Shown here: in pieces, positions 57,117 through 64,000 of the stretch
Layout of the letters: each line of letters opens with the position of its first letter
How positions within the stretch are numbered: position 1 is the first letter of the stretch
Assembly (NCBI RefSeq): GCF_003480315.1
Contig: NZ_QUIV01000004.1
Location: 107,000 to 170,999, forward strand
DNA: 64,000 nt
Source: Clostridium sp. AM33-3
GTDB lineage: Bacteria; Bacillota; Clostridia; Lachnospirales; Lachnospiraceae
Direction of reading: 5' to 3'
The notes under the pieces: model-generated
Told to the model about the DNA's origin: nothing
The model's database searches: none
Seen by the model: the letters and a program-made list of their open reading frames with translations, nothing else
Program-made: the position numbers and the translations under genes

Positions 57117-58655
57117 ATGAGTACAATCAGTTCTCAGGAGATCATCTCCATCATAAAGGGAGAGATTGCAGATTTTGACGCTCACGCAGGGGAAATCCGG
57201 GAAACCGGAACCGTCATCTGGGTGGGTGATGGCATTGCCATTGTCTATGGCATCGACCATGCCATGTACGGGGAAATCGTGATATTCGAGTGCGGCGTAA
57301 AAGGCATGGTACAGGATATCCGGAAAAATGAGATCGGCTGCATCCTGTTTGGAAAGGATACGGAGATCGTAGAGGGAAGCCGGGTGACCCGGACGAAGAA
57401 GAGGGCCGGTGTTCCGGTCGGAAACGCGTTTTTAGGGCGTGTGGTCAATGCCCTGGGCGAGCCGATCGACGGTCTGGGACCGGCGAAAGAGGAGGACTGG
57501 CTTCCGGTTGAGGCTGAGGCGCCCGGTATTGTAGACCGCAAATCCGTCAGCGAGCCGATGGAGACCGGTATTCTGGCGATTGATTCCATGTTCCCGATCG
57601 GACGCGGACAGCGAGAGCTGATCATCGGTGACCGTCAGACCGGTAAGACGTCCATTGCCGTAGACACCATGTTAAACCAGAAGGGCAAGGGCGTGATCTG
57701 CATCTATGTGGCCATTGGCCAGAAGGCTTCCACGATTGCCAAGCTGGTCAATACCTTAAAGACACACGATGCCATGGACTACACCATTGTAATGGCGTCT
57801 ACTGCCAGTGATTCGGCACCGCTTCAGTATATTGCTCCGTATGCAGGTACGGCCATGGCGGAGTTTTTCATGCGTCAGGGCAGAGATGTGCTGATCGTCT
57901 ATGATGATCTGTCCAAACATGCAGTTGCTTACCGTGCATTGTCTCTGCTGCTGGAGCGTTCTCCGGGACGTGAGGCATATCCGGGTGATGTGTTTTATCT
58001 GCACTCCAGACTGCTGGAGCGGTCCAGTCGCTTAAGCGATGCACTGGGCGGCGGTTCCATTACGGCGCTTCCGATCATTGAGACACAGGCGGGGGATGTA
58101 TCTGCGTACATTCCGACCAATGTCATTTCCATCACGGATGGACAGATCTTTTTGGAAAGTGACCTGTTCTTCTCCGGTCAGCGTCCGGCAGTCAATGTAG
58201 GATTGTCTGTATCCCGTGTGGGCGGTGCGGCTCAGACTAAAGCTATGAAGAAGGCCAGCGGAAGTATCCGTATTGACCTGGCTCAGTACCGTGAGATGGA
58301 GGTCTTTACCCAGTTCAGTTCAGATCTGGATGAAACTACCAAGGAACAGCTGGCTTATGGAAAGCGTCTGATGGAGCTGCTCAGGCAGCCGCTCGGACGT
58401 CCGCTGTCTATGCAGGAGCAGGTCATCACCCTCTGTGCGGCAACCCACCGCGTGATGCTGGATGTAGCTGTAGAACGAATCAAGGAGTTTCAGATGAGCA
58501 TGCTGGAATGGTTTGCAAACCATCATCCGGAGGTCGGGAAAGAGCTGGAAGAGAAAAAGGCTTTGAGTGATGAGCTTGCAGGGCAAATCACTGCAGCTGC
58601 GAAAGAGTTCAAGGAGGCAGTATGGCAAACGCAAGAGAGATCCAGAGCCGAATAA
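57117..58655 (+). CDS. atpA: F-type ATP synthase subunit alpha
   Basis: Subunit alpha forms half of the F1 hexamer and has regulatory nucleotide sites. It has 512 residues. The P-loop is GDRQTGKTS (171-179); other marks are [22 protein letters not shown] and the conserved [20 protein letters not shown] lies before the ATG, 10 bp after atpH. Its end overlaps atpG by 34 bp. Confidence 0.98.
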   Translation: MSTISSQEIISIIKGEIADFDAHAGEIRETGTVIWVGDGIAIVYGIDHAMYGEIVIFECGVKGMVQDIRKNEIGCILFGKDTEIVEGSRVTRTKKRAGVPVGNAFLGRVVNALGEPIDGLGPAKEEDWLPVEAEAPGIVDRKSVSEPMETGILAIDSMFPIGRGQRELIIGDRQTGKTSIAVDTMLNQKGKGVICIYVAIGQKASTIAKLVNTLKTHDAMDYTIVMASTASDSAPLQYIAPYAGTAMAEFFMRQGRDVLIVYDDLSKHAVAYRALSLLLERSPGREAYPGDVFYLHSRLLERSSRLSDALGGGSITALPIIETQAGDVSAYIPTNVISITDGQIFLESDLFFSGQRPAVNVGLSVSRVGGAAQTKAMKKASGSIRIDLAQYREMEVFTQFSSDLDETTKEQLAYGKRLMELLRQPLGRPLSMQEQVITLCAATHRVMLDVAVERIKEFQMSMLEWFANHHPEVGKELEEKKALSDELAGQITAAAKEFKEAVWQTQERSRAE

Positions 58656-59515
58656 AGAGTATTCAGGATACCAGGAAGATCACCAGTGCCATGTATCTGA
58701 TTTCTTCCACCAAAATGAAGAAGAGCAAAAAGCTTCTGTCAGATACGGAGCCGTACTTTTACACACTTCAGAGCCTGATCCACAGGATCCTGCGTCATAT
58801 GCCGGATACCCGGCATGCGTATTTTGACACGCGGGAGACAATTCCGAAGGAAAAGCGGGTGCGCGGTCTTCTGGTCATAACCGGAGATAAGGGCCTGGCC
58901 GGTTCTTATAACCATAATGTGTTAAAGCAGGCTCAGGAATGGATGGAAGCCGGGAAAAACAACCGCCTGTATGTGGTGGGTGAGCTTGGACGTGCTTATT
59001 TTGAATCCAGGCAGCTGCCGATTGAGGAGCAGTTTCATTATACGGTCCAGAATCCGACCATGCACCGGGCACGCTGTATCGCGTCCACACTGATTGAGGA
59101 TTTCATGGAAGGCCGGGTTGATGAGGTCTGGATTCTGTATACCCAGATGATCAACAGTATGAAAACGGAGACCAGAATGGAACAGCTTCTTCCGTTAAAA
59201 AGAGAGAATTTCAGCGGCATTTCCATTCCGGCAGACATTCATCAGGAGGAAATCCGCATGGTACCTTCACCGGAGGCAATTATGGATCATGTGGTACCGA
59301 ACTATGTGACAGGTTTTATATTCGGTGCGCTGGTGGAGTCCTTCTGCAGCGAACAGAATGAACGAATGATGGCAATGCAGTCCGCAAGCGACAATGCTGC
59401 GGCCCTGCTTTCAGAGCTGTCTATGGAATATAACCGTCTGCGCCAGGCGGCCATTACCCAGGAGATTACCGAGGTAGTGGGAGGTGCCAGGGCACAGAGA
59501 AAGAAAAAGAGATAA
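58622..59515 (+). CDS. atpG: F-type ATP synthase subunit gamma
   Basis: Gamma is the central rotor shaft. The 297-residue protein begins [24 protein letters not shown] (start of the N-terminal helix; key part [15 protein letters not shown]) and ends with the conserved C-terminal helix ([24 protein letters not shown]). [12 protein letters not shown] is the typical mid-domain motif. It starts inside the atpA coding region (34-bp overlap) behind TTCAAGGAGG, so it is coupled. Confidence 0.96.
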   Translation: MANAREIQSRIKSIQDTRKITSAMYLISSTKMKKSKKLLSDTEPYFYTLQSLIHRILRHMPDTRHAYFDTRETIPKEKRVRGLLVITGDKGLAGSYNHNVLKQAQEWMEAGKNNRLYVVGELGRAYFESRQLPIEEQFHYTVQNPTMHRARCIASTLIEDFMEGRVDEVWILYTQMINSMKTETRMEQLLPLKRENFSGISIPADIHQEEIRMVPSPEAIMDHVVPNYVTGFIFGALVESFCSEQNERMMAMQSASDNAAALLSELSMEYNRLRQAAITQEITEVVGGARAQRKKKR

Positions 59516-59523
59516 CAGGATAA

Positions 59524-60945
<1,422 letters not shown>

Positions 60946-60977
60946 GATGAAATTCCAAAACAGAAATCAGAACAGAA

Positions 60978-61001
60978 ACCGTCAGGAAAAATCCTGGCGG
61001 T
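60978..61001 (+). other. Intercistronic hairpin between atpD and atpC
   Basis: ACCGTCAGGA (60978-60987) pairs with TCCTGGCGGT (60992-61001), a 10-bp stem with one T-G pair and a 4-nt AAAA loop. There is no T run. It could tune the amount of epsilon relative to beta. Confidence 0.5.
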
Positions 61002-61025
61002 TCAAAGCAGAAGGGAGCAAAAGCC

Positions 61026-61454
61026 ATGTCGACATTCTGGCTTAAGGTCATAGCCAGTGACCACGTATTTTATGATGGCAGCTGTGAGGTACTGGTGGTG
61101 CCGGCCCATGATGGAGAAGTAGGCATCCTGCCGCACCGGGAAGCCATGATTCTGGCTTCACAGGAGGGCGAGCTTAAGTTTCGTATTCCAGGGGAAACAG
61201 ACTGGCACCGGGCAGTAGTCGGACTTGGCATTGTCCAGGTGGCCAACAACCGTGTGACCGTTGTGGTGGATACGGCAGAGCGCCCCGAGGACATCGATCA
61301 GGTGCGGGCGCGCCAGGCTCTGGAGCGGGCAAAGGAACAGCTCCGTCAGAAGCAGAGCATCCGGGAGTACCATATGTCCAGGGCCTCCATGGCGAGAGCC
61401 CTGAGCAGATTAAAAGCGAGCCAGCAGAAGGGCAGCTATTATAATGGGCTGTAA
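61026..61454 (+). CDS. atpC: F-type ATP synthase subunit epsilon
   Basis: Epsilon is the small rotor subunit that can inhibit ATP hydrolysis. The 142-residue protein has the N-terminal beta sandwich (LKVIASDHVFYDGSCEVLVVPAHDGEVGILPHREAM; key part DGEVGILP at about 30-37) and a C-terminal helical hairpin with many Arg and Gln. The ribosome site is GAAGGGAG. It closes the operon; the next gene is convergent and 18 bp away. Confidence 0.94.
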   Translation: MSTFWLKVIASDHVFYDGSCEVLVVPAHDGEVGILPHREAMILASQEGELKFRIPGETDWHRAVVGLGIVQVANNRVTVVVDTAERPEDIDQVRARQALERAKEQLRQKQSIREYHMSRASMARALSRLKASQQKGSYYNGL

Positions 61455-61472
61455 AATGCTGCTGTTCCCAGA

Positions 61473-62375
61473 TTATTTCTGGCACATAAGAAAATTACAG
61501 AAATCCGTGATAACGGGATTGTTCCGCCCTTTTTCAGAGCGGGTCAGCGTGATCTGGCGGCGGCAGACGCGGTCTTCAATATGAAGCAGCCGGACCGGAA
61601 ACTGTTCCGGGGAGTCTGCCAGCTTTTCCGGGATGGTACCCCAGGAGTGCTGGGGCCAGAACCCGATTCCCATGCCGGCCGCGATCAGGTTGCGTACCGA
61701 TTCCGTGGTGTCACTTTCAAATACAATATGAGGAGAAAATCCCTCCTCTTCAAAATAGCTGTTGGTAATCTGCCTGATAGGGCGGGAACCGGCAAGGCAG
61801 ATATAATCCGCGTCTCTGGTCTCAGAGAGGCGGATTGTTGTTTTCTGACCAAAATCTGAATGAGTTGGAACGGCAAGGTAGAGCTCCTCCTCCAGCATGA
61901 CCATGACATCGTCCGCAAAGTCATTGTGGGCACTGTGCTCTGAAACAGTATCAGCCCTCCGTGCAGATACGCAAAGATCAAAGTTATCATCCTGATCCGG
62001 ATTCTGATAGAGCTGGAAGCTTACCTCTGGATGAAGGCTGCGGTAGGCAATGATGCGGCTGGTGATCAGGGAAGAAGCAGACAGCAGGCGCAGATGGATG
62101 GTGTGGTTCATCTGGTATTTGCCCTTTTGAAGTTCCTCCGGGATCAGGTCCAGACTGTGTAAGATGGGGATGAGCCGCTGCTGGAGAAAACGGCCTTCTT
62201 CGTTTAATTCAATGCTCCGGTTCTGACGTGTGAAAAGCGGAACCCCAAGCTCTGCCTCCAGCCGGTGGATTGACTGGGAAAGAGCCGGCTGCGCGATACG
62301 CAGATGTTCGGCGGCTTTTGTGATATGCTGATACTGGGCCGCCACCAGAAAGTATCGTAATTGCAGTAATTCCAT
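61473..62375 (-). CDS. LysR-family transcriptional regulator
   Basis: The 300-residue protein has an N-terminal winged helix-turn-helix: MELLQLRYFLVAAQYQHITKAAEHLRIAQPALSQSIHRLEAELG spans residues 1-44, with HITKAAEHLRIAQPALSQSI as the key part. The rest is a LysR substrate-binding domain; the ligand is unknown. On the minus strand AAGGAGC precedes the ATG. It is divergent from a MATE exporter gene 139 bp away, so it probably controls that gene and itself. Confidence 0.94.
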   Translation of the reverse strand: MELLQLRYFLVAAQYQHITKAAEHLRIAQPALSQSIHRLEAELGVPLFTRQNRSIELNEEGRFLQQRLIPILHSLDLIPEELQKGKYQMNHTIHLRLLSASSLITSRIIAYRSLHPEVSFQLYQNPDQDDNFDLCVSARRADTVSEHSAHNDFADDVMVMLEEELYLAVPTHSDFGQKTTIRLSETRDADYICLAGSRPIRQITNSYFEEEGFSPHIVFESDTTESVRNLIAAGMGIGFWPQHSWGTIPEKLADSPEQFPVRLLHIEDRVCRRQITLTRSEKGRNNPVITDFCNFLMCQK

Positions 62376-62410
62376 GATGTTGCTCCTTTTTGTTTACAAT
62401 TAACGGTTAT

Positions 62411-62423
62411 ATAATGAAATTAT
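62411..62423. promoter_or_regulatory. Inverted repeat in the lysR-MATE divergent region
   Basis: ATAAT (62411-62415) and ATTAT (62419-62423) are inverted around GAA, just below the lysR -10 box. LysR-type proteins bind such AT-rich dyads; assignment to this regulator is inferred. Confidence 0.35.
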
Positions 62424-62449
62424 TATATCGGATAAAGGCAAAATGTCAA
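62422..62449 (-). promoter_or_regulatory. Promoter of the LysR-family gene
   Basis: On the minus strand a perfect TTGACA (62449-62444) and a perfect TATAAT (62427-62422), 16-bp spacer. Confidence 0.7.
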
Positions 62450-62478
62450 ATGAAACAGAGCGCATAGTATGGTATGAT
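62450..62478 (+). promoter_or_regulatory. Extended -10 promoter of the second MATE gene
   Basis: TATGAT (62473-62478) with TGG in front; the -35 position (62450-62455) reads ATGAAA. It abuts the lysR -35 box, so both genes could be controlled from one bound site. Confidence 0.45.
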
Positions 62479-62514
62479 GTAAGTAAATAGTAACCAGGAG
62501 ATGGAGGGATACAA

Positions 62515-63867
62515 ATGATCACAGATTTGACAAAGGAACATCCGGATAAGATTCTCTGGCGTTTTTTGCTGCCGCTGATGATCAGTGTGATCTTCCAGCA
62601 GTTCTATAATATCGCGGACAGCATGATCGCGGGAAAATTTGCGGGGGAATCGGCATTGGGGGCGGTGGGAGCATCCTACCCGATTACGATCATCTATATG
62701 GCCTTTGCGGTGGGCATGAATCTGGGGGCTTCGGTGGTGATTTCCAGATTGTTCGGAGCCGGAGATAAGGCAGGACTCAGGCGTGCGGTATCGACTGCAT
62801 TTATTTCCGTGCTTGTACTGAGTGTGCTACTCAGTGTATTTGGATATTTCTGCAGCGGAGCCATGATGTGCTGGATCCATACACCGGAAGACATTATGGC
62901 AGACGGTGTTCTGTATCTGAAGATTTATGTGTACGGTCTGAGCTTTCTGCTGTTTTACAATGTGTGCACCGGCATATTTACCGCACTTGGTGATTCGAAA
63001 ACGCCGCTGTATTTTCTGATCGGTTCTTCTCTGGGAAATATTTTTCTGGATTATCTGTTTGTGGCACAGTTTCAGTGGGGCGTAGCCGGTGTGGCATGGG
63101 CCACTTTCCTGGCGCAGGGCGTATCGGCTGTGCTGGCATTTTTGACGCTGTGGCGCAGGCTTGCAGCATATACCAGGGAACTGGAGAGACAACCGCTGTT
63201 TGACAGAAGTCTGCTCTGGTGGATCATTGCTATTGCAGTGCCGAGCATTATGCAGCAGAGTGTGTTAAGCGTAGGAAATCTGTTTGTGCAGGAAATCGTG
63301 AACAGCTATGGATCCGCTGTGGTAGCCGGGTACTCCGGAGCTATCAAGTTAAATACCTTTGCCATCAACACCTTCATGACGCTTGGCTCCTGCCTTTCCA
63401 GCTACACGGCGCAGAATCTGGGCGCAGGAAAACCGGCACGTCTGTCCCTGGGCTTTCGAACCGGGATAAAGCTGGCGGAATTTGCAGCGCTGCCTTTCGT
63501 GATCCTGTGTTTTGTGTTCAGCCGGGGAATGATGGGATTGTTCCTGAATGCGGAGAGTGAAGAGGCAATCCATGCCGGAATGTCATTTTTGCGGATCGTA
63601 TCGCCGCTGTATTTTATGATTTCCATAAAGCTGATGACAGATGGTATTATCCGCGGCTCCGGGGCCATGGCCTATTTTGTAGCGGCAACGGTTCCGGACC
63701 TGATTTTGCGGATCGGGTTTGCGCATTTGCTGACACCAAAGTTTGGAAGTACCGGAATCTGGATGGCATGGCCGTTTGGATGGTTCGCGGCAACAGCCCT
63801 GACGATTCTGTTTTACCGGAAGGTGATAGAAAATTGCAATTATTTTCCTTCAGGTATTTCTGTGTAA
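62515..63867 (+). CDS. MATE family efflux transporter (second copy)
   Basis: The 450-residue exporter has about twelve membrane segments. VIFQQFYNIADSMIAGKFAGESALGAVG spans residues 23-50 (key part FQQFYNIADSMIAGKF), and the second half repeats the fold from about residue 240. It belongs to the same broad group as 33165-34520 but is clearly distinct. AGATGGAGGGA precedes the ATG. The adjacent LysR gene suggests inducible export of an unknown compound. Confidence 0.93.
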   Translation: MITDLTKEHPDKILWRFLLPLMISVIFQQFYNIADSMIAGKFAGESALGAVGASYPITIIYMAFAVGMNLGASVVISRLFGAGDKAGLRRAVSTAFISVLVLSVLLSVFGYFCSGAMMCWIHTPEDIMADGVLYLKIYVYGLSFLLFYNVCTGIFTALGDSKTPLYFLIGSSLGNIFLDYLFVAQFQWGVAGVAWATFLAQGVSAVLAFLTLWRRLAAYTRELERQPLFDRSLLWWIIAIAVPSIMQQSVLSVGNLFVQEIVNSYGSAVVAGYSGAIKLNTFAINTFMTLGSCLSSYTAQNLGAGKPARLSLGFRTGIKLAEFAALPFVILCFVFSRGMMGLFLNAESEEAIHAGMSFLRIVSPLYFMISIKLMTDGIIRGSGAMAYFVAATVPDLILRIGFAHLLTPKFGSTGIWMAWPFGWFAATALTILFYRKVIENCNYFPSGISV

Positions 63868-63886
63868 GGGTATTTCCGGAAAATGC

Positions 63887-63915
63887 TTGCAGCGCCCATG
63901 CAAACATGATATGTT
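63887..63915 (+). promoter_or_regulatory. Promoter near the window end
   Basis: TTGCAG (63887-63892) and TATGTT (63910-63915), 17-bp spacer. Downstream an AACCGCA/TGCGGTT inverted repeat lies at about 63942-63980. The gene or RNA it serves is beyond the window. Confidence 0.4.
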
Positions 63916-64000
63916 ATAGACAAAGCAGAAATATTCTTTTAAACCGCATTGGTATGGTATATTTGGTTACAGCCTGCGGTTCTCTCATTTCTATGGCGAG

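Noticed and set aside
63647..63907. Minus-strand frame over the end of the second MATE gene
   Set aside because: It is a shadow of the MATE coding sequence with no ribosome site or motif.

Overview
This 64-kb window is a piece of chromosome from a spore-forming, anaerobic Firmicute, most likely a Lachnospiraceae (clostridial cluster XIVa) relative. The evidence is the division/sporulation gene order (mraY to ftsZ followed by spoIIGA, sigE and spoIIP), an ATP-dependent PPi-type pyruvate phosphate dikinase very like that of Clostridium symbiosum, type 2 pyrF, a type 1B pyrK/pyrD pair, substrate-binding-protein/hybrid-kinase pairs, an ECF folate component under a THF riboswitch, and a GC content near 50% by eye. 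No rRNA, tRNA, prophage, transposase gene or CRISPR array was seen. Genes are mostly housekeeping, dense, and on the + strand.

Layout. 1-7153: the end of a SpoVD/FtsI-type penicillin-binding protein, then mraY, murD, ftsW, murA, divIB and ftsZ (peptidoglycan precursors and division). 7247-9930: a spoIIG-type promoter, then spoIIGA, sigE and spoIIP (early mother-cell sporulation); sigG is absent here. 10051-16554: lepA, hemW, a secreted GHL10-like protein, apt, a 544-bp structured repeat, and a YdcF-family protein. 16650-23699: an M16C presequence-type protease, era, recO, a lipoprotein and glyS. 23701-28977: a MobA-MobB fusion, moeA and ppdK. 29157-35279: an Hpt protein with a GGDEF/receiver/HD-GYP protein (c-di-GMP), a YfcC-type carrier, a MATE exporter, and riboswitch-controlled folT. 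35303-43576: a second, inverted 544-bp repeat, a small alarmone synthetase, Mrp, a GNAT protein, lrgAB, and a binding protein with a hybrid histidine kinase. 43696-47056: pyrF-pyrK-pyrD-pyrE. 47104-51137: small membrane proteins, an M29 aminopeptidase and a DUF364 protein. 51346-54846: purE-purM-purN-purD. 55103-61454: the full F-type ATP synthase operon atpBEFHAGDC. 61473-63867: a LysR regulator divergent from a second MATE exporter.

The most unusual feature is a pair of non-coding elements, each 544 bp between its terminal motifs, at 15108-15651 and 35303-35846, lying in opposite orientations. Each is built of three nested hairpin modules. The 61-nt core is nearly identical in the two copies (one difference by eye), while the long outer stem that encloses it differs at about a third of its positions yet still pairs in both copies. 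This looks like selection for structure and could be a large RNA or a hairpin-based non-autonomous mobile element; I cannot match it to a named family. A second, unrelated palindromic element lies at 21474-21606. Other second-look items are a promoter followed at once by an intrinsic terminator before the binding-protein/kinase pair (39684-39793), the 21-bp spacer of the spoIIG promoter, and several operator-like palindromes. All coordinates and identities rest on reading the sequence; no database search or computation was run.
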